From assembly GCA_003583745.1 (NCBI GenBank), contig QXPY01000009.1, positions 1 to 64,000 of the forward strand: DNA of 64,000 bases, given 5' to 3'. The notes beneath the pieces are model-generated. The model was not told where the DNA came from. It was given only the letters and a program-made list of their open reading frames with translations, and searched no databases. Shown here one piece after another: positions 8,942-18,781 of this stretch; within the stretch, counting starts at the first letter, position 1, and each line of letters begins with the position of its first letter. The translations under genes were made by a program, and so were the position numbers. The stretch comes from Rhodocyclales bacterium GT-UBC (lineage in GTDB: Bacteria > Pseudomonadota > Gammaproteobacteria > Burkholderiales > Rhodocyclaceae).

Positions 8942-10078
8942 GCGGCGAGCTGCTTCGGCCAGCCGTTCGACATCGGTGGTGTAGGCGAAGCGGATGTGCT
9001 TTTCCGGTGCATTGCTACCGAAATCGAGACCGGGGGTGGCGGCGACCCCGGCTTTTTCCAGCAGGTCTTTGGCCAGCGTGAAACTGTCCTCGGCCAAGGC
9101 GGAGCTGTCGCAATAAAGATAGAAGGCGCCTTCCGGGCGTGCTGTGACGCGAAAGCCGATCTGCTCCAGAGCCGGGGCCAGAAAGTCGCGGCGGCGCCTG
9201 AATTCGGCGCGCCGGGCTTCGAGGATGGCCAGGGTCTCGGGGGCGAAGGCAGCCAGTGCGCCATATTGCGCTGGCGTCGACGGACAAAGCACCAGATTCT
9301 GGGCCAGTTTCTCGACATCGCGGACATACGCCTCGGGGATGACCATCCAGCCAAGTCGCCAGCCGGTCATCTGGAAATATTTCGAGAAGCTCTGAATGAC
9401 CCAGATGTCTTCGCCGGTGGCGCAGGCGGTCGGCGCATCGATTTCATAGGTTAGCCCGTGGTAGATCTCATCGACCAGGAAATGCCCGCCATGCCGGCGG
9501 CAGGTGTCGGCCAGCGCCGCAATTTCTTCGGAGGTCAGCAGCGTACCGGTCGGATTGGCTGGCGAGGCCAGCAGCAGGCCGGCAGTCCGTTCGTTCCAGG
9601 CCGTATCGACTTGCGCCGGCGTTGGCTGGAAGTTGTTTTCTGGTCCGACCGCCAAGGCGACGGCTTGCCCTTCGTAGGCGCGCAGGATATGGCGGTTACA
9701 GGGGTAGCCGGGGTCTGTCAGCAGCCATTCGCTGCCTGGATCGGCGAGACAGGCAAAGGCCAGATTGAGGGCGCCCGAGGCACCATTGGTCACCGCAATG
9801 CGCGTGGCTGGTACGTGGACGCCGTAGCGTGTTTGGTAGAAGGTGGAAATGGCTTGACGCAGTTCGGGCAGGCCTAGCGCCTGAGTATAAAGCGTGCGGC
9901 CTTCGCTGATTGCGGCACAGGCAGCCCGGCTGATTGGCTCCGGGGTCGGGAAGTCCGGCTCGCCGACTTCCATGTGAATGATGTCGCGCCCTTCTGCTTC
10001 CAGTTGGCGGGCGCGGGTCAGCAATTCGACGACGTGGAAGGGGGCAATTTCGGCGAGGCGTGCGGCAGGGTGATACAT
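8918..10078 (-). CDS. class I/II pyridoxal-phosphate aminotransferase
   Basis: A 386-residue fold-type I aminotransferase. The PLP Lys is K233 in SFSKYFQMTGWRLGW, the cofactor-binding Asp lies in LVDEIYHG, and NPTG is near residues 175-178. It resembles the aspartate/aromatic aminotransferases often annotated as putative AspC or valine-pyruvate transaminase-like proteins. ATG 10078 is preceded by GGAG at a good distance; a TTG four codons upstream is less likely. The 3' ends of this gene and ampD overlap by 24 bp. Amino-acid specificity cannot be read from sequence. Confidence 0.88.
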   Translation of the reverse strand: MYHPAARLAEIAPFHVVELLTRARQLEAEGRDIIHMEVGEPDFPTPEPISRAACAAISEGRTLYTQALGLPELRQAISTFYQTRYGVHVPATRIAVTNGASGALNLAFACLADPGSEWLLTDPGYPCNRHILRAYEGQAVALAVGPENNFQPTPAQVDTAWNERTAGLLLASPANPTGTLLTSEEIAALADTCRRHGGHFLVDEIYHGLTYEIDAPTACATGEDIWVIQSFSKYFQMTGWRLGWMVIPEAYVRDVEKLAQNLVLCPSTPAQYGALAAFAPETLAILEARRAEFRRRRDFLAPALEQIGFRVTARPEGAFYLYCDSSALAEDSFTLAKDLLEKAGVAATPGLDFGSNAPEKHIRFAYTTDVERLAEAARRLTDYFGR

Positions 10079-10153
10079 GTGGTGCTCCAATGGAAAACGG
10101 CCACCCGGTCTTGCAACCGCGGTGGCCGTTTGCTTATCGCTTAGAAACGATGC

Positions 10154-11998
10154 TCAGGCAGCATCCTTGAAGATGCCCATTTCAAACAGTTCGCGCTTCA
10201 ATACGAGTTCGCGCGGCATCTTTTCGCCCATCTTGTCGAACCACTCCTTGTGGCCGGCCAGTTCGGCCTTCCAGGCTTCCGGATCGATGGTGCTGAGGGC
10301 CTCGAAATCAGCCTTGTTGATGTCGAGGCCAGTCCAGTCGATATCCTCGAACTTCGGCATCCAGCCCAGCGTGGTTTCCTTGGCGCCAACGGTACCCTTG
10401 CAGCGCTGGACGATCCATTTCAGGACGCGCATGTTGTCGCCAAAGCCCGGCCACATGAATTCGCCCTTTTCATTCATGCGGAACCAGTTCACGCAGAAAA
10501 TCTTCGGCGTGGCATCGACTGTCTTGCCCATCTTCAGCCAATGGTTGAAGTAGTCGCCCATGTGGTAGCCGCAGAAGGGCAGCATGGCGAACGGGTCGCG
10601 ACGGACGACACCTTGCTGACCGAAGGCGGCTGCGGTGGTTTCGGAGCCGAGGGTGGCAGCCATGTAGACGCCGTAGTTCCAGTTGAAGGCCTGGTAAACC
10701 AGCGGCACGGTGGTGGCACGACGGCCGCCGAAGATGAAGGCGGAAATCGGCACGCCTGCCGGGTCTTCCCATGCGCTGTCGACCGACGGGCACTGGTTGG
10801 CCGGGGCGGTGAAACGGGAGTTGGCGTGAGCTGCCTTCTTGCCGGCCTTGCCATCCGCCGGGGTCCAATCGTTGCCTTGCCAGTCGATCAGGTGAGCCGG
10901 GGCTTCCTTGGTCAGACCTTCCCACCAGACGTCGCCATCATCGGTCAGAGCGACATTGGTGAAGATGATGTTTTCCTTGAGCGTGGCCAGGGCGTTGAAG
11001 TTGGTCTTCTCGCTGGTGCCCGGCGCAACGCCGAAGAAGCCCGCTTCCGGGTTGATGGCGTAGAAACGGGTAACGCCGTCGGCATCGACGCGCGGCTTGA
11101 TCCAGGCGATGTCGTCGCCGATGGTGGTGATTTTCCAGCCGTCGAGGGTCTTCGGCGGGATCAGCATGGCGAAGTTGGTCTTGCCGCAGGCCGACGGGAA
11201 GGCTGCAGCAACGTAGGATTTTTCACCTTCCGGCGACTCGACGCCGAGAATGAGCATGTGTTCGGCCAGCCAGCCTTGGTCGCGCGCCATATTGGAAGCG
11301 ATGCGCAGGGCGAAGCACTTTTTGCCGAGCAGGGCGTTGCCGCCGTAACCGGAGCCGTAGGACCAGATCTCACGGGTTTCCGGGTAATGAACGATGTACT
11401 TGACGGTCGGGTTGCACGGCCACTTGGCATCCTGCTGGCCCGGCTCGAGCGGAGCGCCGACGGTGTGGATGCAGGGCACGAATTCGCCGTCGGTGCCGAG
11501 CACGTCAAACACCTTCTTGCCCATGCGGGTCATGGTGCGCATGTTGGTGACAACGTAGGCGGAGTCGGTGATTTCGAAACCGATGTGGGCGATCGGCGAA
11601 CCGAGCGGGCCCATTGAGAACGGAATGACGTACATGGTGCGACCCTTCATGCAGCCCTTGAACAGGCCGTTGAGGGTCTCGCGCATCTTGGCGGGCTCTT
11701 CCCAGTTGTTGGTCGGGCCGGCGTCTTCCTTCTTCGCGGAACAGATATAGGTGCGGTCTTCGACGCGGGCGACGTCGGAAGGGTCGGAGAAGGCGAGGTA
11801 GGAGTTCGGGCGCTTTTCCGGATTCAGCTTGATCAGGGTGCCGGCTTCTACCATTTCGGCGCAGAGACGGTCATACTCTTCCTGCGAGCCATCGGCCCAG
11901 TGAATACGATCCGGTTGAGTCAGCGCTGCAATCTCGGCGACCCATTTCTTCAGGCCTTCGTGTTTGACGTAGTCAGGTGCATTCAGCGGTGCGGTCAT
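10154..11998 (-). CDS. pckG: phosphoenolpyruvate carboxykinase (GTP)
   Basis: A 614-residue GTP-dependent PEP carboxykinase, which turns oxaloacetate and GTP into PEP, GDP and CO2 for gluconeogenesis. The signature FPSACGKTN (residues 267-275) holds the P-loop and the reactive Cys typical of the GTP class. Length matches the family. ATG 11998 has GAGAGAGA just upstream; the frame extends 76 codons further but that part is not conserved. It is divergent from maeB, so the two PEP/pyruvate-node enzymes share a 245-bp control region. Confidence 0.96.
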   Translation of the reverse strand: MTAPLNAPDYVKHEGLKKWVAEIAALTQPDRIHWADGSQEEYDRLCAEMVEAGTLIKLNPEKRPNSYLAFSDPSDVARVEDRTYICSAKKEDAGPTNNWEEPAKMRETLNGLFKGCMKGRTMYVIPFSMGPLGSPIAHIGFEITDSAYVVTNMRTMTRMGKKVFDVLGTDGEFVPCIHTVGAPLEPGQQDAKWPCNPTVKYIVHYPETREIWSYGSGYGGNALLGKKCFALRIASNMARDQGWLAEHMLILGVESPEGEKSYVAAAFPSACGKTNFAMLIPPKTLDGWKITTIGDDIAWIKPRVDADGVTRFYAINPEAGFFGVAPGTSEKTNFNALATLKENIIFTNVALTDDGDVWWEGLTKEAPAHLIDWQGNDWTPADGKAGKKAAHANSRFTAPANQCPSVDSAWEDPAGVPISAFIFGGRRATTVPLVYQAFNWNYGVYMAATLGSETTAAAFGQQGVVRRDPFAMLPFCGYHMGDYFNHWLKMGKTVDATPKIFCVNWFRMNEKGEFMWPGFGDNMRVLKWIVQRCKGTVGAKETTLGWMPKFEDIDWTGLDINKADFEALSTIDPEAWKAELAGHKEWFDKMGEKMPRELVLKRELFEMGIFKDAA

Positions 11999-12144
11999 GG
12001 CGGTGTCTCTCTCTTTAAGTATCTGAAGTTGCCAGTTTTCACGCCAGTCGCCGGAGCTGCCACCTAGACTTAGAGCGGCCAAAAGCCGTCGGCTGGGAAG
12101 CCCATAATTATGCATCAACTCAGGGTAAACATCTACTTGACTTT

Positions 12145-12175
12145 GTCGAACTAAGTGTTTTCCGCTAGTCGAACT
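12145..12175. promoter_or_regulatory. direct repeat in pckG-maeB control region
   Basis: GTCGAACT occurs at 12145-12152 and again at 12168-12175, 23 bp apart, which is about two helical turns. The repeats lie between the divergent pckG and maeB starts and could be half-sites for one regulator. No matching regulator family is recognised. Confidence 0.3.
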
Positions 12176-12200
12176 TGCGCTAAGACATGTTAATATATCC

Positions 12201-12217
12201 CGCGATTTGAAATCGCG
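12201..12217. promoter_or_regulatory. palindrome upstream of maeB, possible operator
   Basis: CGCGATTT-G-AAATCGCG is a perfect palindrome with 8-bp arms, directly after an AT-rich TTAATATAT stretch that could be the maeB -10 region, and 26 bp before the ATG. It could be an operator for a dimeric repressor or a short 5' hairpin. The regulator is unknown. Confidence 0.45.
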
Positions 12218-12243
12218 TTTCACCATATAAAACGGAGGCAGAC

Positions 12244-14523
12244 ATGGATCCCAGGCAACTGCGCGAAGCCGCGCTTTACTATCACCGTCACCCGAAGCCG
12301 GGCAAGATTGCGGTGACCCCGATCAAGCAATTGACCAATCAATACGACTTGTCCATGGCCTACTCGCCGGGGGTCGCCTTTGCCTGCGAAGAAATTGTCG
12401 CCGACCCCGCCGAAGCCAGCACGCTGACTTCGCGCGCCAATCTGGTTGGTGTCATCACCAATGGCACTGCCGTCCTCGGCCTCGGGCCGATTGGCCCACT
12501 CGCTGCCAAGCCGGTGATGGAAGGCAAGGGCGTGCTGTTCAAAAAATTCGCCAACATCGATGTCTTCGACCTCGAAATCGAAGAGCGCGATCCGGACAAG
12601 CTGATCGACACGATCGCTTCGCTGGAGCCCACTTTCGGTGGCATCAACCTCGAAGACATCAAGGCACCCGAATGCTTCTACATCGAGAAGAAGCTGCGCG
12701 AGCGCATGAAAATTCCCGTCTTCCATGACGATCAGCATGGCACGGCGATTGTCGTCGGTGCCGCCATCCTTAATGGCCTGCATCTGATCGGCAAGGATCT
12801 GACCAAGGTCAAGATCGTCACTTCTGGCGCCGGGGCGGCAGCGCTCGCCTGTCTTGATCTTCTCGTCATGCTTGGCGCGCCGGTCGAAAATATCTGGGTG
12901 ACCGATATCAAGGGCGTGGTTTATGAAGGTCGCGTCGAGGAGATGGACGAGATCAAGGCGCGTTACGCCAAGCGTACTGATGCCCGGACCCTGGGCGAAG
13001 TGATCGACGGTGCCGACGTGTTCCTCGGCCTCTCCGCCGGCGGCGTCCTCAAGCAGGACATGGTTGCCAAAATGGCCGCCAAGCCGGTGATCATGGCTCT
13101 GGCTAATCCGACCCCGGAAATCCTCCCCGAGTTGGTCAAAGAAGTCCGTGACGATGCCATTATGTGTACCGGTCGTTCGGATTACCCGAATCAAGTCAAC
13201 AACGTGCTCTGCTTCCCGTTCATCTTCCGTGGTGCGCTCGATGTCGGGGCGACGACGATCACCGAAGAAATGAAGATGGCGGCAGTCAAGGCCATTGCCG
13301 AATTGGCACGCGCCGAGCAATCGGAAGTGGTGGCTTCGGCTTATGGCGAGAAGGTCAAGGGCTTCGGCCCGGAGTATCTGATACCGCGTCCATTCGATCC
13401 GCGTCTGATCGTCAAGATCGCCCCGGCGGTGGCCAAGGCCGGCATGGACTCGGGGGTTGCCACCCGTCCGATCAAGGATTGGGATGCCTATCTGCAAGGC
13501 CTTAACGAATTTGTCTACCACTCCGGGTTGATCATGAAACCGGTCTTCTCGCAGGCCAAGCTGGCGCCCAAGCGCATTGTCTTTGCCGAGGGCGAGGATG
13601 AGCGGGTTTTGCGTGCCGTGCAGGTGGTTCGCGACGAAGGTATTGCCTGGCCGGTGCTGATCGGCCGTCATCAGGAAATCACACGTCGCATTGAGGCTGC
13701 AGGACTGCGTATCCGCGAGGGTGAGGATTTCGAAGTCGTGCATTCGGAAAATTGCGCCTTCTTTGACGAACACTACGAGGAGTTCTGTCAGACCTATCAC
13801 CGTCTGATGGAGCGCAAGGGCGTGTCGCCCGACTTCGCTCGTCGCGAGGTGCGCCGGCGCAATACCTTGTACGGCTCCCTGATGGTCCATCTCGGTTACG
13901 CCGACGGCCTGATCTGCGGCACCTTCGGGCGTCACGAAACGCATCGCGAATACGTGCAAAGTGTCATTGGTCTGCGTGAGAACCATGACCGCTATTACGC
14001 GATGAACCTGCTGATGTTGCCGGAACGGACCGTATTCATTGGCGATACCTACGTCAATTACGATCCGAGTGCTGAGCAGTTGGCCGACATGACCTTGCTG
14101 GCGGCCGAAGAAATCCGTAATTTCGGTATTGTGCCGAAGGTGGCGCTGCTCTCGCACTCGACATTCGGGACCGACCTGACGCCGACGGCTGAGAAAATGC
14201 GTAATGTTCTGGCCGAGCTCAATCGTCGGGCGCCGGATCTCGAGGTGGAGGGGGAAATGCACGGCGATGCCGCGCTGGACGAAGCAATTCGTCTGAAGGC
14301 CTTCCCGAATTCGAGGTTGAAAGGTCAGGCAAATTTGCTGGTGATGCCAACGCTCGATGCTGCGAACATCTCGTTCAACCTTTTGAAAGTGGCGGCGGGC
14401 GACAACCTGACGGTCGGTCCGATCTTGCTTGGTGCAGCCAAGCCGGTGAATATCCTGACCCCGACCGCTACTGTGCGTCGGATTGTCAATATGACGGCGC
14501 TTACAGTGGTTGATGCTGTATAA
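12244..14523 (+). CDS. maeB: NADP-dependent malic enzyme, MaeB type
   Basis: A 759-residue MaeB-type protein. The malic enzyme part (about residues 1-430) decarboxylates malate to pyruvate with NADP, and includes [24 protein letters not shown] and the nucleotide loop [14 protein letters not shown]. The C-terminal part (about 440-759) is phosphotransacetylase-like and in MaeB proteins is regulatory, binding acetyl-CoA. ATG 12244 follows a strong GGAGG. It faces pckG, so the pair can balance C4 acids against PEP and pyruvate. Confidence 0.95.
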   Translation: MDPRQLREAALYYHRHPKPGKIAVTPIKQLTNQYDLSMAYSPGVAFACEEIVADPAEASTLTSRANLVGVITNGTAVLGLGPIGPLAAKPVMEGKGVLFKKFANIDVFDLEIEERDPDKLIDTIASLEPTFGGINLEDIKAPECFYIEKKLRERMKIPVFHDDQHGTAIVVGAAILNGLHLIGKDLTKVKIVTSGAGAAALACLDLLVMLGAPVENIWVTDIKGVVYEGRVEEMDEIKARYAKRTDARTLGEVIDGADVFLGLSAGGVLKQDMVAKMAAKPVIMALANPTPEILPELVKEVRDDAIMCTGRSDYPNQVNNVLCFPFIFRGALDVGATTITEEMKMAAVKAIAELARAEQSEVVASAYGEKVKGFGPEYLIPRPFDPRLIVKIAPAVAKAGMDSGVATRPIKDWDAYLQGLNEFVYHSGLIMKPVFSQAKLAPKRIVFAEGEDERVLRAVQVVRDEGIAWPVLIGRHQEITRRIEAAGLRIREGEDFEVVHSENCAFFDEHYEEFCQTYHRLMERKGVSPDFARREVRRRNTLYGSLMVHLGYADGLICGTFGRHETHREYVQSVIGLRENHDRYYAMNLLMLPERTVFIGDTYVNYDPSAEQLADMTLLAAEEIRNFGIVPKVALLSHSTFGTDLTPTAEKMRNVLAELNRRAPDLEVEGEMHGDAALDEAIRLKAFPNSRLKGQANLLVMPTLDAANISFNLLKVAAGDNLTVGPILLGAAKPVNILTPTATVRRIVNMTALTVVDAV

Positions 14524-14577
14524 AATGTTGCTTTAAGTTATTGTTGTATCTATTTATTTTTATTGAAAATTCGCCGT

Positions 14578-14619
14578 CTCCTGCTAAACTGGGCTACAAT
14601 TTCCCGGTGTTAGCAGGAG
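14578..14619. promoter_or_regulatory. long imperfect palindrome over pbpG promoter/RBS
   Basis: A 10-bp perfect inverted repeat (CTCCTGCTAA at 14578-14587, TTAGCAGGAG at 14610-14619) continues inward as ACTGGG/CCCGGT with one bulged base. The right arm contains the GCAGGAG ribosome site of the endopeptidase gene, and the loop contains TACAAT, a possible -10. It may be an operator, or an RNA hairpin that hides the ribosome site if transcription starts upstream. Confidence 0.5.
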
Positions 14620-14626
14620 ATAGTGA

Positions 14627-15688
14627 ATGATGCAAAAATTTAAGGCCGCCCTGCTGGTTGGCGCCCTGATGAGCATCGGGTTTTCCCACCCGACGCTCGC
14701 CGCGACGGCAAAAAAGCCGGCGCAGCATGCTGGTAAAAAATCCCATTCGACGCAAAAGGCTGCGGCGAAGCATGGCGCAACGAAAAAAGTTGCAGCAAGT
14801 CCAAACAAGCTGCCAGCCAAATCAGCCAAGTCGGTTTCCCCCGCTCGCGGCAAGACGCTGCATGCGGCTGTCGAGACGCCTAAAAAGCCGGTAAGAAAGG
14901 TTTCTCTGGCCGATATCGATCCTAGTCGATTGGCCTTGTATTCATCCTCGGCTTTGGTGATTGATCAAAATACCGGTCATGCCCTGCTTGAGAAGCATGC
15001 GGGGGCAGTGACGCCGATTGCATCGATATCCAAGTTGATGACGGCGATGGTGGTGCTCGATGCCAAGCTCGATTTGCAGGAGGTCATCTCGATTGGCGAG
15101 GAGGACGTGGATGGTCTCAAGGGAACCCGTTCTCGCCTACCCGTCGGTACGACGATGACGCGCGAAACAGCCATGCTGCTGGCCCTGATGTCTTCGGAAA
15201 ATCGTGCTGCGCATGCTTTGGGCCGTCATTACCCCGGTGGAATGCCGGCTTTCGTCAATGCCATGAATCGCAAGGCCCAGTCTTTGGGTATGGCCAATTC
15301 GCGCTTTGAAGAACCGACCGGCCTATCCAGTAACAATGTATCGACAGCCCATGATCTGGCGCGGATGGTTGCTGCTGCTGCGCGTTATCCCGAGATTCGC
15401 GGTTTCTCGACGACGGCGGAGGCTCGCGTCGAACTCAATGGCCGTCTGACCGACTTCCACAATACCAATGCGCTGGTGCGCAGCGACAACTGGGAGATCG
15501 GTGTTTCGAAAACCGGCTACATCTCCGAGGCCGGGCGTTGCCTGGTGATGCAAGCGCGGGTTGCCGACAAGCCGGTGGTGATCGTTCTGCTCGACTCGGC
15601 AGGCAAAATGACCCGGGTTGGCGATGCCAACCGGATCAAGCGCTGGATGGAGAGCGCCAGCCTGGTGACGGAGCGTCGTCCGGCCTGA
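14627..15688 (+). CDS. pbpG: D-alanyl-D-alanine endopeptidase, PBP7 type
   Basis: A 353-residue low-molecular-mass penicillin-binding protein of the S11 family. A signal peptide covers about residues 1-26, followed by a Lys/Ala-rich linker to about residue 90. The active-site triad is present: SISK at 133-136, SEN at 190-192 and KTG at 295-297. PBP7 proteins cut D-Ala-mDAP cross-links in periplasmic peptidoglycan. The length and the absence of a C-terminal DacA domain favour PbpG over DacA. A GCAGGAG ribosome site precedes the start, inside a palindrome. The symbol rests on family resemblance only. Confidence 0.88.
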   Translation: MMQKFKAALLVGALMSIGFSHPTLAATAKKPAQHAGKKSHSTQKAAAKHGATKKVAASPNKLPAKSAKSVSPARGKTLHAAVETPKKPVRKVSLADIDPSRLALYSSSALVIDQNTGHALLEKHAGAVTPIASISKLMTAMVVLDAKLDLQEVISIGEEDVDGLKGTRSRLPVGTTMTRETAMLLALMSSENRAAHALGRHYPGGMPAFVNAMNRKAQSLGMANSRFEEPTGLSSNNVSTAHDLARMVAAAARYPEIRGFSTTAEARVELNGRLTDFHNTNALVRSDNWEIGVSKTGYISEAGRCLVMQARVADKPVVIVLLDSAGKMTRVGDANRIKRWMESASLVTERRPA

Positions 15689-15709
15689 TGGCTGTAGCTG
15701 ATGTCACTA

Positions 15710-15740
15710 AAAAGGCCGTGAAAGCGGCCTTTATTTTTTC
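15710..15740. terminator. bidirectional terminator between pbpG and iclR gene
   Basis: AAAGGCCG (15711-15718) pairs with CGGCCTTT (15725-15732) around a six-base loop, with A-rich and T-rich flanks on either side. It can end both the rightward pbpG transcript and the leftward iclR-type transcript, and overlaps the last codons of the latter. Confidence 0.8.
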
Positions 15741-16531
15741 GGGATGATGTAGCCCAGTGCGTGCGAGACGGCATCGGCCGTCTGTTTTAGATGGGTGATC
15801 CAGTTCGGATCGTGGCGGTCGGCCGGGGCTGAGACCGACAGGGCTGCGATGATGTTGCCTTCGTCGTCGCGAATGGGGGCAGCAACGCACTTGAGACCGA
15901 TTTCGGCTTCTTCGTCATCGTAGGCGATGTCATGGCGGCGCACCTTGTCCAGTTCCTTTTCCAGCGAGGTCAGCGTGGTCAGCGAGCGCGGCGTCTTGCC
16001 GGGAAGGCCGGTGCGTTTTGCGTAGTCGCGAACCTTCTGGGCACCATCGGCAGCGAGAAAGAGCTTGCCGAGCGAGGTCAGATGCAGTGGGGCGCGACCG
16101 CCGACCAGATAGACGACGCGGACCAGGGAGCGGCCGGACGAGGTGCGTTCGAGATAGACGATTTCGTCATCATGACGGACGCCAAGATTGATCGCCTCGC
16201 CGATTTTTTCATGCAATTCCTGCATGAAGGGCAAGGCGACCTCGCGCAGGTTGATGCGCGATTTGACGATGGCGCCGAGTTCGAGCAGGCGGATGCCCAG
16301 GCGATAAGTGCCGGCATCTTGACGTTCGACAAAGCGCGCATTGGTCATTGCTGCGAGAATGCGATGTGCGGTCGACGGATGCAGATCGGTCGTGCTGGCA
16401 AGCTGCTTCAGGCTGGCCGGTTCGGGGGCAGCGGCCAGCGCATCGAGCAGCGACATCATGCGCTCGATAACTTGGATGGAGCCGGGCGTTTTTGCCGACT
16501 CTTTGGTGGAGTCGATGGCAGCTTGCGACAA
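15731..16531 (-). CDS. IclR-family transcriptional regulator
   Basis: A 266-residue IclR-type regulator: an N-terminal winged helix-turn-helix (about residues 18-80, LKQLASTTDLHPSTAHRIL) and a C-terminal effector domain (about 95-260). The start is TTG 16531, supported by AAAGGA just upstream and because IQVIERMMSLLDAL, before the next ATG, is typical of IclR N-termini. It is divergent from lutA across 70 bp and is probably the regulator of the lactate-utilisation operon. That link is inferred from position; in other bacteria lut operons often use GntR-type regulators. Confidence 0.88.
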   Translation of the reverse strand: MSQAAIDSTKESAKTPGSIQVIERMMSLLDALAAAPEPASLKQLASTTDLHPSTAHRILAAMTNARFVERQDAGTYRLGIRLLELGAIVKSRINLREVALPFMQELHEKIGEAINLGVRHDDEIVYLERTSSGRSLVRVVYLVGGRAPLHLTSLGKLFLAADGAQKVRDYAKRTGLPGKTPRSLTTLTSLEKELDKVRRHDIAYDDEEAEIGLKCVAAPIRDDEGNIIAALSVSAPADRHDPNWITHLKQTADAVSHALGYIIPKK

Positions 16532-16601
16532 CTGGATTCCTTTATTGGTGCTGTTTGAGTAGCATTAGCCACTTTATTTTCTTGTGCGGTGCAATATTAG
16601 C

Positions 16602-17333
16602 ATGCGCGTAGCTCTCTACGTTACCTGTCTGGTAGACCTGATGCGACCCTCGGTTGGCTTTGCCTCCCTGCGTTTGCTCGAGGCTGCCGGTTGTGAAGTC
16701 ATTGTTCCGGAAGGCCAAACCTGTTGTGGCCAACCGGCCTGGAGTTCGGGGAATCGTCCCCTGGCGATCGATCTGGCCAAAAAGGCGATCGGCGAACTGG
16801 AGGGCTACGATTATGTCGTGATTCCGTCCGGTTCATGCGCCGAGCATGTGCGGAACGTCTATCCGCAGATTTTGGCCGACGATCCGGAATGGGGGGCGCG
16901 GGCCAGCGCCTTGGCGGCCCGTTGTCACGAGCTGACCAGCTTCCTGGCAGACGTGGCCAAGTTGGCCGAAATGCCTGCTGAGTTTGCCGGTAGCGTCACC
17001 TATCACGATTCTTGCAAGGGCTTGCGTGGTCTGGGCATCAAGCGTCAGCCTCGCGAGCTGTTGCTCAAGGTGCGCGGTTTGAAGCTTCAGGAAATGCGCG
17101 AGTGCGAAGAGTGCTGCGGTTTCGGCGGTGCTTTCTCGGTCAAGTACGGTGAGGTGTCGACGCGGATTGTCGATCGCAAGTGCGACGCCATTGCCAGTGC
17201 CGGGGCGGATGCCGTGGTCGGCGGTGACCTCGGTTGCCTGATGAACATCGAAGGCCGCTTGCGGCGGCGTGGTGATGAAACCACTCGTGTCCTTCATGTT
17301 GCCGAGGTCTTGGCTGGCGAGGAGGAGTCCTGA
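16602..17333 (+). CDS. lutA: L-lactate utilisation Fe-S protein LutA
   Basis: A 243-residue cytoplasmic protein with two Cys-rich CCG domains (TCCGQPAW near residues 39-46, ECCGFGGAFS near 165-174). This is the LutA/YkgE subunit of the LutABC complex that oxidises L-lactate to pyruvate. ATG 16602 is chosen by homology (MRVALYVTCLVD); a GTG six codons upstream is also open, and no strong ribosome site is seen for either. First gene of an operon in which each gene overlaps the next by 1-4 nt. Confidence 0.92.
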   Translation: MRVALYVTCLVDLMRPSVGFASLRLLEAAGCEVIVPEGQTCCGQPAWSSGNRPLAIDLAKKAIGELEGYDYVVIPSGSCAEHVRNVYPQILADDPEWGARASALAARCHELTSFLADVAKLAEMPAEFAGSVTYHDSCKGLRGLGIKRQPRELLLKVRGLKLQEMRECEECCGFGGAFSVKYGEVSTRIVDRKCDAIASAGADAVVGGDLGCLMNIEGRLRRRGDETTRVLHVAEVLAGEEES

Positions 17334-18781
17334 TGGCGACCACGCGGCATTCCCAGGCAATGTTTTTCCAGGCGCGGGCCGGCGAGAAGGTGCGTGACAA
17401 GGTGCTGCAGCGTGCCCTGCAAAAAGCCAAGCCCTTGTTTTCCGGCAAGCGTGGCCAGGCGATGGTCGCTCTGGCCGACGATGGCATGGATTTCGAGACG
17501 CTGCGTACCGCCTGCGAAGAGATTCGCAATCGGGTATTGAACGATCTCGATGTCTGGCTGGCTCTCTTCGAGGAGCGAGCCAAGGCAAATGGTGCGGAAG
17601 TGCTTTGGGCGCGTGATGGCGACGATATCTGCGATCTGGTGATCGACGTGGCGCGCCGCCATGGCGTGAGCAAGGTCGCCAAGTCGAAATCGATGCTCTC
17701 GGAAGAGGCGCACCTCAACGACGCCCTGTCGGCCGCCGGCATTCGTCCGGTGGAGACCGATCTCGGCGAGTACATCATTCAGCTGGCCGGCGAGACGCCG
17801 TCCCACATCATTGCGCCGGCCGTGCACAAGACCATCGAGCAGATCGAGGAATTGTTCGCCAAGGAGCATGGCCGGCCGATCGAGCAACGCACCTCGGAGG
17901 ACATCCCGGCGATGACCCGCGAGGCGCGCGCCGTGCTGCGCGAGCATTTCCTGACCGCCGACATGGGCATCTCCGGTGCCAACTTCCTGATTGCCGAAAC
18001 TGGTACGGCCAGCCTGGTCACCAACGAAGGCAACGGCCGCATGGTGACGACCCTGCCCAAGGTGCATGTGGTGATCACCGGCATCGAGAAAGTCGTCCCG
18101 ACGCTGGAGGATTTCGCCACCCTGATGCGTATGTTGCCGCGCTCGGCAACCGGGCAGACCATCTCCAACTACGTCTCGCTGCTGACCGGCACCAAGCGTC
18201 CGGGTGATAGCGACGGTCCGGAAAAGACGGTGTTCATCCTGGTCGACAACGGTCGTGCCTCACTGCTCGGCTCGGCCTACCAGGACATGCTGCGCTGCAT
18301 CCGCTGCAGCGCTTGCATGAACCATTGCCCGGTCTATTTTTCGCTCGGCGGCCATGCTTATGGCTGGGTCTATCCCGGTCCGATGGGTTCGGTGCTGACA
18401 CCGCTCTACACCGGCATCGCCAATGCGCTCGATCTGCCGCATGCCTCCACAGGTTGCAACCAGTGCGGCAGCGTTTGTCCGGTCAAGATCCCGTTGCCCA
18501 AGCTGATGCATCGCCTGCGCGAAGACCAGAACGAAATGGGCTTGCGGCCCTGGTCCGAGCGCCTGGGCCTGAAAGCCTGGGCCTGGGTGGCCGGCAAGCC
18601 ACGCTTGTATCGCTGGCTGGTGCGGCGGGCCATTGGCTATCTGCATTGGCTGGCCGACGACAAGGGCAGGATCCAGGTGCTTGGCATGGCGCCGGGATGG
18701 ACCGTCGGGCGCGACCTGGTGGCGCCGCAGGGCAAGTCCTTCCACGAACAATACGCAGCAAGAAAGCGAGCTTCGAAATGA
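17333..18781 (+). CDS. lutB: L-lactate utilisation Fe-S protein LutB
   Basis: A 482-residue LutB/YkgF subunit: an N-terminal LUD domain (about residues 65-300) followed by two [4Fe-4S] motifs, CIRCSACMNHCPVY near 322-335 and CNQCGSVCPVKIP near 375-387, and a C-terminal tail. It transfers electrons from lactate oxidation within LutABC. ATG overlaps the lutA stop by one base, and its own stop overlaps the next start (ATGA). Confidence 0.94.
   Translation: MATTRHSQAMFFQARAGEKVRDKVLQRALQKAKPLFSGKRGQAMVALADDGMDFETLRTACEEIRNRVLNDLDVWLALFEERAKANGAEVLWARDGDDICDLVIDVARRHGVSKVAKSKSMLSEEAHLNDALSAAGIRPVETDLGEYIIQLAGETPSHIIAPAVHKTIEQIEELFAKEHGRPIEQRTSEDIPAMTREARAVLREHFLTADMGISGANFLIAETGTASLVTNEGNGRMVTTLPKVHVVITGIEKVVPTLEDFATLMRMLPRSATGQTISNYVSLLTGTKRPGDSDGPEKTVFILVDNGRASLLGSAYQDMLRCIRCSACMNHCPVYFSLGGHAYGWVYPGPMGSVLTPLYTGIANALDLPHASTGCNQCGSVCPVKIPLPKLMHRLREDQNEMGLRPWSERLGLKAWAWVAGKPRLYRWLVRRAIGYLHWLADDKGRIQVLGMAPGWTVGRDLVAPQGKSFHEQYAARKRASK

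Noticed and set aside
10250..11617. 455-codon open frame on the plus strand
   Set aside because: It is antisense to pckG, which has all motifs of its family.
12220..14262. 680-codon open frame on the minus strand
   Set aside because: It lies entirely opposite maeB, has no family features, and is a by-product of the GC-rich codon pattern of maeB.
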